A DNA stretch of 64,000 nt from Citrobacter tructae. Lineage in GTDB: Bacteria > Pseudomonadota > Gammaproteobacteria > Enterobacterales > Enterobacteriaceae. The DNA lies in the NCBI RefSeq assembly GCF_004684345.1, contig NZ_CP038469.1, forward strand, positions 3,596,001 through 3,660,000. The letters are read 5' to 3'. The notes below the pieces were generated by a model, which had not been told where the DNA came from, did no database searches, and was given only the letters and a program-made list of their open reading frames with translations. The first letter of the stretch is position 1. Every line of letters starts with the position of its first letter. The translations under genes and the position numbers were made by a program. This document shows positions 1-8,640 of the stretch, piece after piece.

Positions 1-2
1 TG

Positions 3-326
3 AATGAAAAGGGGTATTACTTTGCTGTTTTGGTGCTTGGTTTGTTTTCTGCTGCGTCGTATCAAAAGACAGTACGGGATAAATATGAAGGGATCCTGAC
101 CACACCTATTTACTATGTAACCTGCCTTGCAGTTTTTGTTATCGCGGTAGTATTGCTGGTGGTTGGTTTATGGAATGCCACATTGTTGCTCAGTGAGAAA
201 GGGTTTTACGGTTTGGCCTTCTTTTTGAGCTTGTTTGGTGCAGTTGCTGTGCAGAAAAATATTCGTGATGGTGGTTTTGAACGTCTAAAAGATACCGCGG
301 TGGCTACAGAAGAATTTACTGAATAA
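3..326 (+). CDS. yiaA: YiaA inner membrane protein, 5' end outside window
   Basis: This is the C-terminal part of the small inner membrane protein YiaA (about 145 residues in E. coli); the reading frame is open from base 3 and the start lies outside the window. The visible part has two hydrophobic segments and the repeated YiaAB-domain signature: NEKGYYFAVLVLGLFSAAS, then SEKGFYGLAFFLSLFGAVAVQKN. The repeat of this roughly 50-residue unit is what defines the family. Its function is unknown. It runs toward wecH, which is on the opposite strand and ends about 40 bases downstream. Confidence 0.9.
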   Translation, partial: NEKGYYFAVLVLGLFSAASYQKTVRDKYEGILTTPIYYVTCLAVFVIAVVLLVVGLWNATLLLSEKGFYGLAFFLSLFGAVAVQKNIRDGGFERLKDTAVATEEFTE

Positions 327-366
327 TCAAGGGTACCCGATCATTACCGATCGAGTACTTCTTGTA

Positions 367-1362
367 TTAACTCACCAGTCTGCGCGTATCGATTCGCTGT
401 AATAGCGCGGAAAGCAGCAGACTTCCTGCCAGCGTGGCGCTAAAAATCCATAACATATCCAGCGGTGGCCAGCTCTTTAGTTCAATACCGTTGGTGCGTA
501 GCGCATGAATGATCAGCGCATGGAAGCCGTAGATGCCCAGCGAGTGGCGGGAAATCAGGCCCAGTACGGGAATAGTGCGTGCGTAGAGAGTATTTTTGAC
601 CAACGTCAACAGCGAGACTGCGCAAATGAACACCGCAGGGCCGCAGTAAAGATACCAGGTGTCGGCGAAATTTCCTCGCCAGCGGAGTTCATATAACGTG
701 CCGCGAGAGATAACAAACACGGCGGTGATGCACAGCGCTGCACTGATCCAGGTGAGCGCGCGTTTTTGCGTGTTCATCATGCCAATTGCCCGGCCCAGCA
801 TGCCGTACAGGATGTAATAGACCGTATCGCCGCTGATGTACAGGTTGATGGGCAGCCACTCAATGCCCCCGATTCTTTGCGATACGGTGTTGGGATTGGC
901 AAGGATGCCAAGTACCACCATCAGCGCCAGCAGCATTTTTCCGCCGACATTTTTCACCTGAATCAACGGCGATACCAGGTAGATGACGGCAATCGCGAAG
1001 AAAAACCACAGGTGATAGAACACCGGTTTTTGCAGCAGATTTTTCAACGACAACCCGGCATTGATCGAAGTAAACAGTGAGATGTAGGCCAGTGCGACGG
1101 TACTGTAAAACAGAATGCAGAGCGCAATACGGAGAAAATGCCGTGGCTGGGCGCTGCGTTCGCCAAAGAACAGATAGCCTGAAATCATGAAAAACAGCGG
1201 TACGCTAACGCGTGAAGCAGAATTAAGCACATTGGCAAGATCCCAGGTTAACGGGCTGACGCTTTGCGCATTGGTGATGTACCAAGTGGTGGTATGGATC
1301 ATGACGACCATTAAACAGGCAATCCCACGCGCGTTATCAATCCAGAAAATTTTGGGCTGCAT
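367..1362 (-). CDS. wecH: WecH O-acetyltransferase (enterobacterial common antigen)
   Basis: This is an integral membrane acyltransferase of the Acyl_transf_3 family. E. coli WecH adds O-acetyl groups to GlcNAc residues of enterobacterial common antigen. The 331-residue product has about ten hydrophobic segments, the early family motif WIDNARGIACLMVVMIH containing the conserved histidine, and the SRVSVPLFFMISGY segment. A longer frame opens at 1380, but the ATG at 1362 gives the MQPKIFWIDN start, has GAGGAA just upstream, and matches the E. coli length. The gene stands alone and is convergent with yiaA. Confidence 0.93.
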   Translation of the reverse strand: MQPKIFWIDNARGIACLMVVMIHTTTWYITNAQSVSPLTWDLANVLNSASRVSVPLFFMISGYLFFGERSAQPRHFLRIALCILFYSTVALAYISLFTSINAGLSLKNLLQKPVFYHLWFFFAIAVIYLVSPLIQVKNVGGKMLLALMVVLGILANPNTVSQRIGGIEWLPINLYISGDTVYYILYGMLGRAIGMMNTQKRALTWISAALCITAVFVISRGTLYELRWRGNFADTWYLYCGPAVFICAVSLLTLVKNTLYARTIPVLGLISRHSLGIYGFHALIIHALRTNGIELKSWPPLDMLWIFSATLAGSLLLSALLQRIDTRRLVS

Positions 1363-1536
1363 CAGTTCCTCTGTTTCCATTTTAAAAAAAGTCTGACTGG
1401 CATTTCGTGGGCGTATCTCACTGGAATAATCTGAGTTTTTACGCTAAAGCTTGTGATGGTCCGATGAGATTCTCAAGATAGGATCCGTTTCCAGACAGTA
1501 ATAATAAGACTGACCCGCAAATCAGGGGGTAATAAA

Positions 1537-1845
1537 ATGATGATGAAGTATTTCTTTCCCGCAATGATTACCCTCCTGCTGGCAGGATGCGCAGATCCAC
1601 AACCGCCAGCACCAGCGCAGAAGGCGCAAAAGGCCAAAGTGAGTCCTTCGCGTTCGCTGGACATGGAAGCATTGTGCAAAAATGAAGCGGCGGAGCGCTA
1701 TAACACCGGTACGCAGAAAATTGATGTTACCGGCTTCGAACAGTTCCGGGGCAGCTATGAGATGCGGGGTTCTACCTTCCGTAAAGAGAGTTTTGTCTGC
1801 TCATTTGACGCAGACGGGCAGTTTTTACACCTTTCCATGCGCTAA
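1537..1845 (+). CDS. ysaB: YsaB small lipoprotein
   Basis: This is a small predicted lipoprotein of 102 residues. The N-terminus has a short signal peptide ending in the lipobox LLAGC, so the mature protein would start with a lipidated cysteine near residue 18. The body keeps the YsaB sequence MEALCKNEAAERYNTGTQKIDV and ends CSFDADGQFLHLSMR, with two conserved cysteines outside the lipobox. A GGGGG ribosome site precedes the ATG. It sits directly upstream of glyQ in the same orientation, as in E. coli. Function unknown. Confidence 0.88.
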   Translation: MMMKYFFPAMITLLLAGCADPQPPAPAQKAQKAKVSPSRSLDMEALCKNEAAERYNTGTQKIDVTGFEQFRGSYEMRGSTFRKESFVCSFDADGQFLHLSMR

Positions 1846-1940
1846 GTTCCTCCTTTTTCCCGTTTCGTACTGTATATCTTGCAGCCAGCGGGTATACTGA
1901 CCGCTTCCTTTAAATCCACACGTATCCAGCACGAAATAAT

Positions 1941-2852
1941 ATGCAAAAGTTTGATACCAGGACCTTCCAGGGCTTGATCCTGACCTTACAGGATTACTGG
2001 GCTCGCCAGGGCTGCACCATCGTTCAACCATTGGACATGGAAGTCGGCGCGGGCACTTCTCACCCAATGACCTGCCTGCGCGCGCTGGGGCCGGAGCCGA
2101 TGGCGACTGCTTATGTGCAGCCTTCTCGTCGTCCTACCGACGGTCGCTATGGCGAAAACCCGAACCGCTTACAGCACTACTATCAGTTCCAGGTCGTCAT
2201 TAAACCGTCCCCGGACAATATTCAGGAGCTGTACCTCGGTTCGCTGAAAGAGCTGGGTATGGATCCGACCATTCACGATATCCGTTTCGTGGAAGATAAC
2301 TGGGAAAACCCAACGCTGGGTGCCTGGGGTCTGGGTTGGGAAGTGTGGTTGAACGGCATGGAAGTGACGCAGTTCACCTACTTCCAGCAGGTGGGTGGTC
2401 TGGAATGTAAGCCTGTGACCGGCGAAATCACCTACGGTCTGGAACGTCTGGCGATGTACATTCAGGGCGTAGACAGCGTTTACGACCTGGTCTGGAGCGA
2501 CGGCCCGCTGGGTAAAACCACCTACGGTGACGTATTCCATCAGAACGAAGTTGAGCAATCGACTTACAACTTTGAATACGCCGATGTGGACTTCCTGTTC
2601 ACCTGCTTCGAGCAGTACGAGAAAGAAGCTCAGCAGCTGCTGGCGCTGGAAAACCCGCTGCCGCTACCTGCTTACGAACGTATTCTGAAAGCCGCCCATA
2701 GCTTCAACCTGCTGGATGCGCGTAAAGCCATCTCCGTCACCGAGCGTCAGCGCTATATTCTGCGCATTCGCACCCTGACCAAAGCAGTCGCAGAAGCTTA
2801 CTACGCTTCCCGTGAGGCCCTTGGCTTCCCGATGTGCAACAAAGACAAATAA
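1941..2852 (+). CDS. glyQ: Glycyl-tRNA synthetase alpha subunit
   Basis: GlyQ is the catalytic (class II) subunit of the alpha2beta2 bacterial glycine-tRNA ligase and charges tRNA-Gly in the cytoplasm. The 303-residue length is exactly that of E. coli. Class II motifs are visible: [40 protein letters not shown] and the motif-3 segment [10 protein letters not shown]. The gene is followed after 9 bases by glyS, so the subunits are co-translated from one message. A candidate -10 hexamer TATACT lies at 1893-1898, but I could not match a clear -35. Confidence 0.98.
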
Positions 2853-2861
2853 GAGGCGGCC

Positions 2862-4931
2862 ATGTCTGAGAAAACTTTTCTGGTGGAAATTGGCACTGAA
2901 GAGCTGCCACCAAAAGCACTGCGCAGCCTGGCTGAGTCCTTTGCTGCGAACTTCACTGCGGAGCTGGACAACGCTGGCCTCGCACACGGCAACGTAGAGT
3001 GGTTTGCCGCCCCACGTCGTCTGGCGCTGAAAGTGGCTGCCCTTGCTGAATCTCAACCGGACCGTGAAGTTGAAAAACGCGGCCCGGCAATTGCTCAGGC
3101 GTTTGACGCGGAAGGCAAACCGAGCAAAGCGGCAGAAGGTTGGGCGCGCGGTTGCGGCATCACTGTCGATCAGGCTGAACGTCTGACCACTGACAAAGGT
3201 GAATGGCTGCTGTACCGTGCACATGTGAAAGGCGAAAGCGCAGAAACGCTGCTGCCAAACATGATTGCCACTTCGCTTGCGAAGCTGCCGATCCCGAAAC
3301 TGATGCGCTGGGGCGCGTCTGACGTCCACTTTGTGCGTCCGGTTCATACCGTAACGCTGTTGCTGGGTGACAAAGTCATCCCGGCAACAATTCTGGGTAT
3401 TCAGTCCGATCGCGTGATTCGCGGCCACCGCTTTATGGGCGAGCCGGAATTTACCATCGACAATGCCGACCAGTATCCTGAAATCCTGCGCCAGCGCGGT
3501 AAAGTCATTGCCGATTACGCCGAGCGTAAGGCAAAAATCAAGGCTGATGCCGAGGAAGCTGCGCGTAAGATTGGCGGCAACGCCGACCTGAGTGAAAGCT
3601 TGCTGGAAGAAGTGGCTTCTCTGGTTGAATGGCCGGTGGTACTGACTGCGAAATTCGAAGAAAAATTCCTCGCGGTGCCGTCTGAAGCGCTGGTTCACAC
3701 CATGAAAGGTGACCAGAAGTACTTCCCGGTGTACGCGAACGACGGCAAACTGCTGCCAAACTTTATCTTCGTCGCCAACATCGAATCGAAAGATCCAATT
3801 CAGATTATTTCCGGTAACGAGAAAGTCGTGCGTCCGCGTCTGGCAGATGCCGAATTCTTCTTCAATACCGACCGTAAAAAACGTCTGGAAGATCATCTGC
3901 CACGTCTGCAAACCGTGCTGTTCCAACAGCAACTGGGTACGTTGCGTGACAAGACCGATCGTATTCAGGCGCTGGCGGGCTGGATTGCCGAACAGATTGG
4001 CGCTGACGTTAACCATGCTACCCGTGCGGGCCTGCTGTCCAAGTGTGACCTGATGACCAACATGGTCTTCGAGTTCACCGACACTCAGGGCGTGATGGGC
4101 ATGCACTATGCGCGTCATGATGGTGAAGCGGAAGATGTGGCCGTGGCGTTGAATGAGCAGTATCAGCCGCGCTTTGCCGGCGATGACCTGCCGTCCAACC
4201 CGGTTGCCTGTGCCGTAGCCATTGCCGACAAGATGGACACCCTGGCGGGTATCTTCGGTATTGGTCAGCATCCGAAAGGCGACAAAGACCCGTTTGCGCT
4301 GCGTCGTGCTGCGCTGGGCGTGCTGCGTATCATCGTTGAGAAGAATCTGAACCTGGATCTGCAAACGCTGACCGAAGAAGCGACTCGTCTGTATGGCGAC
4401 AAGCTGACTAACGCCAACGTAGTGGATGATGTCATCGACTTTATGCTGGGTCGTTTCCGCGCCTGGTATCAGGACGAAGGTTACACTGTCGATACCATTC
4501 AGGCCGTACTGGCGCGTCGTCCTACTCGTCCGGCTGATTTCGACGCACGTATGAAGGCGGTTTCGCACTTCCGTACGCTGGAAGCGGCGTCCGCGCTGGC
4601 TGCCGCCAACAAGCGCGTATCGAATATTCTGGCGAAGTCTGAAGAAACGCTGAATGACCGCGTAAATGCGGCCACGCTGAAAGAACCGGAAGAAATTGCG
4701 CTGGCGATGCAGGTTGTGGTGCTGCGCGATAAGCTGGAGCCTGTCTTCGCTGCTGGTCGTTACCAGGAAGCGCTGGTTGAGTTAGCTGAACTGCGTGAAC
4801 CGGTTGATGCGTTCTTTGAGAAAGTGATGGTGAACGTAGAGGATAAAGACCTGCGTATTAACCGTCTGTCTATGCTCGAAAAACTGCGCGAGCTGTTCCT
4901 GCGCGTGGCGGATATTTCGCTACTGCAGTAA
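2862..4931 (+). CDS. glyS: Glycyl-tRNA synthetase beta subunit
   Basis: GlyS is the 689-residue beta subunit of glycine-tRNA ligase, required for tRNA binding and activity with GlyQ. The start MSEKTFLVEIGTEELPPKAL is typical, the HD-like middle part contains MGMHYARHDGE, and the C-terminal part is an anticodon-binding DALR-type helical domain. GAGG stands 6 bases before the ATG. It is the second gene of the glyQS operon and ends at a strong intrinsic terminator at 4946-4977. Confidence 0.98.
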   Translation: MSEKTFLVEIGTEELPPKALRSLAESFAANFTAELDNAGLAHGNVEWFAAPRRLALKVAALAESQPDREVEKRGPAIAQAFDAEGKPSKAAEGWARGCGITVDQAERLTTDKGEWLLYRAHVKGESAETLLPNMIATSLAKLPIPKLMRWGASDVHFVRPVHTVTLLLGDKVIPATILGIQSDRVIRGHRFMGEPEFTIDNADQYPEILRQRGKVIADYAERKAKIKADAEEAARKIGGNADLSESLLEEVASLVEWPVVLTAKFEEKFLAVPSEALVHTMKGDQKYFPVYANDGKLLPNFIFVANIESKDPIQIISGNEKVVRPRLADAEFFFNTDRKKRLEDHLPRLQTVLFQQQLGTLRDKTDRIQALAGWIAEQIGADVNHATRAGLLSKCDLMTNMVFEFTDTQGVMGMHYARHDGEAEDVAVALNEQYQPRFAGDDLPSNPVACAVAIADKMDTLAGIFGIGQHPKGDKDPFALRRAALGVLRIIVEKNLNLDLQTLTEEATRLYGDKLTNANVVDDVIDFMLGRFRAWYQDEGYTVDTIQAVLARRPTRPADFDARMKAVSHFRTLEAASALAAANKRVSNILAKSEETLNDRVNAATLKEPEEIALAMQVVVLRDKLEPVFAAGRYQEALVELAELREPVDAFFEKVMVNVEDKDLRINRLSMLEKLRELFLRVADISLLQ

Positions 4932-4945
4932 CGGTTTGCTGAGAA

Positions 4946-4977
4946 TAAAAAACCTGCCGCCTGGCAGGTTTTTTTAT
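4946..4977. terminator. Bidirectional terminator between glyS and cueP
   Basis: A perfect 8-bp stem (AACCTGCC / GGCAGGTT) with a GCCT loop is flanked by an A run on the left and seven T on the right. It can terminate glyS on the + strand and cueP on the - strand. Confidence 0.9.
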
Positions 4978-4985
4978 CTCTACGG

Positions 4986-5525
4986 TTAGCGCAACTGCAA
5001 TTCGGTCAGACAGGTCTGGCTGTCATTCATCGTCTTAATGGCATGAGTGGCTTTTTTGCCGTTGTAGCTGACTTCAATCGTACCTTCCATATTGCGCGGC
5101 AGCCATACGCCGATAAAACCGTTGCGATAGCTTGTCATCTCTTTTTGCACCACAACGTTACCCTTGTTATCCGTAACTTTGACATCAAAGGTCTTCTCGG
5201 GCATTTCTCCCTTGCAGCCAGAAAGACTGTGGTTGAAGCAGGGGTGGGTTTGCCATTCATACGGGGCAAAGGAGAGATAGAATTTCTCACCGAGCGGCAG
5301 CGTATAAACCTGCTCCCCGGAAGAGAGTTTCAGCTCGGTACTGGTGATGGCTGCGGAATAAGGCAGCGGTCGGCTCTGTGGCGACTGGTCAATGGCGTCG
5401 ACGATTTGCTCAACGGATTTCCCGCTCAGCCCGTGTTGCGCCAGAAAGGTGGATTCCGGGGTAGCAGCGAATACGCTACTTGTGGTGAGTAAACCTAATA
5501 ACAGCAGCAGCGAGGATTTCGACAT
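4986..5525 (-). CDS. cueP: CueP periplasmic copper-binding protein
   Basis: CueP is a periplasmic copper-binding protein of Salmonella and Citrobacter that E. coli lacks. In Salmonella it is induced by CueR, buffers copper and can supply it to periplasmic SodC. The 179-residue product has a signal peptide cut near SVFA-ATPES. The conserved Cys pair in HPCFNHSLSGC and the C-terminal DSQTC are the family's metal ligands. The promoter at 5568-5598 has the MerR-family geometry expected for CueR. It occupies the position between glyS and cspA where E. coli K-12 carries hokA. Confidence 0.93.
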   Translation of the reverse strand: MSKSSLLLLLGLLTTSSVFAATPESTFLAQHGLSGKSVEQIVDAIDQSPQSRPLPYSAAITSTELKLSSGEQVYTLPLGEKFYLSFAPYEWQTHPCFNHSLSGCKGEMPEKTFDVKVTDNKGNVVVQKEMTSYRNGFIGVWLPRNMEGTIEVSYNGKKATHAIKTMNDSQTCLTELQLR

Positions 5526-5567
5526 AGCTTCAATTCCTTGTGAAAATTGTGGAATATATGTCGGCGT

Positions 5568-5598
5568 ACTATAAAGCCTCCCCTTAGGGAAAGGTCAA
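5568..5598 (-). promoter_or_regulatory. CueR-type promoter of cueP, 19-bp spacer
   Basis: On the - strand a -35 TTGACC (5593-5598) and a -10 TATAGT (5568-5573) are separated by exactly 19 bp. The spacer holds an imperfect dyad of the CCTTTCCC/AGGGGAGG kind. The overlong spacer with a central dyad is the hallmark of MerR-family activators, here CueR. The site lies about 43 bases before the cueP ATG. Confidence 0.85.
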
Positions 5599-5660
5599 AG
5601 GTGCGGTGGGTAAAGTAATGCAAAGAAGCCTGCTGGTGGGATTTATCGCGAAAAATAGAT

Positions 5661-5690
5661 AAAAAAAATCCCCGCCGTTTGGCAGGGATC
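5661..5690 (-). terminator. cspA transcription terminator
   Basis: In the direction of cspA, a stem ATCCCTGCC / GGCGGGGAT with an AAAC loop and one mismatch is followed by a run of T. It lies just downstream of the cspA stop. Confidence 0.85.
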
Positions 5691-5712
5691 TTGAATTTTT
5701 AGCTTTTTAAGC

Positions 5713-5925
5713 TTACAGGCTGGTTACGTTGCCAGCTGCCGGGCCTTTAGCGCCGCTTTCGATGGTGAAGGAAACTTTCTGACCTTCATCCAGAGATTTG
5801 TAGCCTTCGTTCTGGATAGCAGAGAAGTGTACGAACACGTCTTTTGAGCCATCGTCAGGAGTGATGAAACCGAAGCCTTTATCAGCGTTGAACCATTTTA
5901 CGATACCAGTCATTTTACCGGACAT
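5713..5925 (-). CDS. cspA: Major cold-shock protein CspA
   Basis: This is a 70-residue cold-shock-domain RNA chaperone. It carries both RNA-binding motifs, KGFGFITP (RNP1) and VFVHFSAIQ (RNP2), and differs little from E. coli CspA. It melts mRNA secondary structure after temperature downshift. Synteny (next to yiaG) and the long leader with cold box identify it as cspA and not another csp paralogue. Expression is controlled mainly through the structured leader at 5926-6087. Confidence 0.97.
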   Translation of the reverse strand: MSGKMTGIVKWFNADKGFGFITPDDGSKDVFVHFSAIQNEGYKSLDEGQKVSFTIESGAKGPAAGNVTSL

Positions 5926-6087
5926 AGTGTATTACCTTTTAAAAAATAAGTGTGCCTTTCGGCGATATGGCGTGCTTTACAGATTTTTTAACAGTAAAGG
6001 AAAATGCTCACTACGAAGGGTATCAATGATAACTCTTGAAGGGACTTGCCTTACTAAACTGCTGTAATGGTCTGTACGTCAAACCGT
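5926..6087 (-). promoter_or_regulatory. cspA thermoresponsive 5' leader with cold box
   Basis: The roughly 160-nt untranslated leader matches the E. coli cspA leader along most of its length. The cold box TGACGTACAGA lies at 6071-6081 near the 5' end. In E. coli this RNA refolds at low temperature to expose the ribosome site and stabilise the message. A few loop positions differ from K-12. Confidence 0.9.
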
Positions 6088-6094
6088 TGAGCGC

Positions 6095-6123
6095 ATTAAC
6101 TCATTTTATGCCTGAGGATGCAA
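6095..6123 (-). promoter_or_regulatory. cspA sigma-70 promoter
   Basis: A -35 TTGCAT (6118-6123) and a -10 GTTAAT (6095-6100) are separated by 17 bp, with the predicted start 7-8 bases downstream at the leader's 5' end. Confidence 0.7.
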
Positions 6124-6160
6124 CTACTATTTTCTTTTTTGTTGCTGGAGCGGGTGGCAG

Positions 6161-6183
6161 AACGGTCCTTTAGCAGGACCATT
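6161..6183 (-). terminator. Hairpin after yiaG
   Basis: A 9-bp stem (AATGGTCCT / AGGACCGTT with one G-T pair) and 5-base loop lies just past the yiaG stop. There is no T run, so it may be a processing or stability hairpin and not a full intrinsic terminator. Confidence 0.5.
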
Positions 6184-6206
6184 CTGAAGAAAAACCAGAA
6201 AATATC

Positions 6207-6497
6207 TCAATCCATCAATTGTTTACTTAGTCTTGGGTCGGCCTGAATCAGGCGCATCAATTTCAATTCGGTGCTGGAAGGCTTTACGCGTTTAGACTCC
6301 CACTCATGAACCATCGCGACCGTTACACCCATTACTCGGGCAAAATCATCTGTTTTTAAACCCGTCCCTCGTCGTAGCTGTTCAAATTCAGTAAAAGGGT
6401 TGGCTTTTTGCTTCAGGGTAACCGTCTGCGATACATCTTTAAAAACAATCTGTTCCAGACTGCTAAGCAGTTCAAGCATAGGATCTTTATATTCCAT
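6207..6497 (-). CDS. yiaG: YiaG HTH (Cro/C1-type) putative regulator
   Basis: This is a 96-residue protein with a C-terminal helix-turn-helix of the HTH_3/MqsA type (TDDFARVMGVTVAMVHEWESKRVKPSS). It resembles the antitoxin DNA-binding half of MqsA/HigA proteins but has no toxin partner next to it. The N-terminal 35 residues are YiaG-specific. It lies upstream of cspA on the same strand, as in E. coli. The targets of YiaG are not established. Confidence 0.9.
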   Translation of the reverse strand: MEYKDPMLELLSSLEQIVFKDVSQTVTLKQKANPFTEFEQLRRGTGLKTDDFARVMGVTVAMVHEWESKRVKPSSTELKLMRLIQADPRLSKQLMD

Positions 6498-6874
6498 TGA
6501 GGACTCCTAAAATCACACAGCGGGATCGTGAATTTCATCGAAGCTCATTAAGAATAGTCGCAAAAAATGAAGCTGGGCGTCAGGTTTGCGCAGGGGATGC
6601 GTTTCAGCGGAACGTGGGGGCAACCTGTCGTTTGCTAACGACCTGATAAAGGTCGGGATCTCCGATCGCCTAAACGCAATTGTAAAGATGACGAAAATAT
6701 TACGTCGCTCGGCTTATGGCGCATTGTTTAGCAAAACACAGAGTCGCAGAAACAGTTATTTTCCCCTACAAGATTACGCGGAAAGGGTATCTTGCGGGGC
6801 TGACCTGGACTATCCTTGTCATCGTCAGGCACGCGGGTGTCGTTGTGCGCATTTTTGGGTGAAGGAGTATTAAA
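6498..6874. other. yiaG-yiaF divergent intergenic region
   Basis: These 377 bases between divergent yiaG and yiaF hold no convincing gene. A small perfect hairpin, CGACCT-GATAA-AGGTCG, lies at 6639-6655. The yiaF ribosome site GAAGGAG is at the right edge. An open frame across 6586-6873 has no ribosome site and no recognisable protein features. Confidence 0.5.
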
Positions 6875-7585
6875 ATGGCGACAGGTAAGTCCTGCTCTCG
6901 CTGGTTTGCGCCTGTTTTGGCGCTCTTAATGGTAGTTGGCCTGAGTGGGTGTTTTGATAAAGAAGGCGATCAACGCAAAGCGTTTGTCGATTTCCTGCAG
7001 AATACTGCAATGCGTAGCGGGGAGCGTTTACCGACGCTGACCGCCGATCAGAAAAAACAGTTTGGCCCGTTTGTCTCCGATTACGCGATTCTTTATGGCT
7101 ATTCACAGCAGGTAAATCAGGCGATGGACTCCGGTCTGCGCCCGGTTGTTGATAGTGTAAATGCCATCCGTGTTCCTCAGGATTATGTGACTCAGCGTGA
7201 ACCGCTGCGTCAGGCAAATGGTGCGCTGGGCGTGTTAGGACAACAACTGCAGAATGCGAAGCTGCAGGCAGATGCCGCACATGGTGCGCTGAAGCAAAGC
7301 GAAGATCTGAAGCCTGTCTTTGATCAGGTTTACAGCAAAGTCGTGACCGCACCTTCAGAGGCGTTACTGCCGCTGATTCCTGCCGCGCAAATCTTCACGC
7401 AGCAGCTGGTACAGGTGGGTGATTTTATCGCACAGCAGGATACGCAGGTGAGCTTTGTGGCGAACGGTATTCAGTTCCCGACATCACAACAGGCAAGTCA
7501 GTACAATACGCTGATTGGCCCGCTGGCAGCCCAGCATCAGGCATTTAATCAGGCCTGGACTGCTGCGGTAAACGCAGCCCAGTAA
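6875..7585 (+). CDS. yiaF: YiaF DUF3053 lipoprotein
   Basis: This is a 236-residue predicted lipoprotein of family DUF3053. The signal peptide ends in the lipobox LSGC (Cys near residue 26), followed by FDKEGDQRKAFVDFLQNT. The mature part is largely helical and rich in Gln and Ala, with long amphipathic stretches. It is highly conserved with E. coli YiaF across the full length. GGAG precedes the ATG. It is convergent with ghrB across a shared hairpin terminator. Function unknown. Confidence 0.92.
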   Translation: MATGKSCSRWFAPVLALLMVVGLSGCFDKEGDQRKAFVDFLQNTAMRSGERLPTLTADQKKQFGPFVSDYAILYGYSQQVNQAMDSGLRPVVDSVNAIRVPQDYVTQREPLRQANGALGVLGQQLQNAKLQADAAHGALKQSEDLKPVFDQVYSKVVTAPSEALLPLIPAAQIFTQQLVQVGDFIAQQDTQVSFVANGIQFPTSQQASQYNTLIGPLAAQHQAFNQAWTAAVNAAQ

Positions 7586-7608
7586 TCCACGCAATAACGC
7601 TATACAGA

Positions 7609-7645
7609 ATGCCGGGTACGCATTAGCGCCACCCGGCATTTTTTT
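7609..7645. terminator. REP-like terminator between yiaF and ghrB
   Basis: The arms ATGCCGGGT (7609-7617) and ACCCGGCAT (7631-7639) form a perfect stem followed by seven T. The sequence resembles a REP unit and serves yiaF. Its T run touches the ghrB stop codon. Confidence 0.85.
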
Positions 7646-8618
7646 ATCCTGCCACCTGCGGGTTCACGCAGTTCTTCTCGACGTTCCCTTGCAGCGCATC
7701 AATTAAGTTATCCACCGCACAGGCCGCCATATTGTAGCGCGTTTCATGGGTTGCTGAACCAATATGCGGTACTGCCACCACGTTTGGCAGCGACAACAGC
7801 GGTGAGTCCACTGGCAGCGGTTCCTGTTCAAACACATCCAGACCGGCGGCATGAATTTCCCCGCTTTGCAGCGCGGTAATCAGCGCGGTTTCATCCACGA
7901 CCGGGCCACGTCCGGCGTTAATGAAAATGGCGGAGGACTTCATTTTGGCAAACTGCTCGGTACTAAACAGATGATGAGTCTCTTCCGTTAACGGCAGGAT
8001 CAGACAGACAAAATCCGATTCCTGCAACAGCGTATCCAGATTGCAGTAGCGCGCGTTGAAGCGCTCTTCCGCTTCCTTATGCTGGCGGCGTGCATTGTAG
8101 AGAATAGGCATGCCAAAGCCGAAATGGGCGCGTTGTGCTAACGCCAGACCGATGCGGCCCATGCCGACTATTCCCAGCGTTTTGTGGTGCACATCCGTAC
8201 CAAACCAATCCGGTCCGATGCTTTTGGTCCATTCTCCCACTTTCACACGTTCAGCCACTTCAACCACGCGGCGAGCGGTGCTTAACACCAGCGCCATCAC
8301 CGTATCAGCCACGGTTTCGGTCAGCACGGTTGGCGTGTGCATCAGCAGGACGTTGCGTGCGTTAAGCGCATCGACATCGAAATTGTCATAGCCTACAGAG
8401 ATCGTTGAGGTCGCACGCAATCTGGGCATTTTCTCCAGCAGGGCGCTATTGACGGTTTCGCTGGAACCCAGCAGACCTTCCGCACTGGCGAAGGCCTGCG
8501 AGTGCTGTGCGACCGTTTCCGGTCGCAGGTTAGGTACTTGAGTCACAGAAAAATGCTCTTCCAGGCGATGCAGTAAATCGTCAGGTAACGCTTTGTAGAG
8601 AATAATGGACGGCTTCAT
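7644..8618 (-). CDS. ghrB: GhrB 2-ketogluconate / hydroxypyruvate reductase
   Basis: This is an NADPH-dependent D-2-hydroxyacid dehydrogenase of 324 residues, the same length as E. coli GhrB. It reduces glyoxylate, hydroxypyruvate and 2-ketogluconate. The Rossmann motif is LGIVGMGRIGLALAQRA, and the catalytic Arg, Glu and His sit in NAGRGPVVDE, DVFEQEPLP and PHIGSATHETR. Here it is the last gene of a cluster with kguE, kguK and kguT homologues, 22 bases after the transporter. It therefore fills the slot of KguD (2-keto-6-phosphogluconate reductase) in Pseudomonas. Whether it acts on the phosphorylated substrate is inference. Confidence 0.93.
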   Translation of the reverse strand: MKPSIILYKALPDDLLHRLEEHFSVTQVPNLRPETVAQHSQAFASAEGLLGSSETVNSALLEKMPRLRATSTISVGYDNFDVDALNARNVLLMHTPTVLTETVADTVMALVLSTARRVVEVAERVKVGEWTKSIGPDWFGTDVHHKTLGIVGMGRIGLALAQRAHFGFGMPILYNARRQHKEAEERFNARYCNLDTLLQESDFVCLILPLTEETHHLFSTEQFAKMKSSAIFINAGRGPVVDETALITALQSGEIHAAGLDVFEQEPLPVDSPLLSLPNVVAVPHIGSATHETRYNMAACAVDNLIDALQGNVEKNCVNPQVAG

Positions 8619-8640
8619 GCGAATCTCCGTAAGTTAATGT

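Noticed and set aside
2664..4568. 634-codon open frame antisense to glyS
   Set aside because: It is a shadow of a GC-rich, strongly biased gene; it has no recognisable domain and runs across glyQ/glyS, which are certain.
5526..5712. hokA/sokA toxin-antitoxin expected between glyS and cspA in E. coli K-12
   Set aside because: No hok-like reading frame or sok antisense promoter is visible; cueP occupies the interval.
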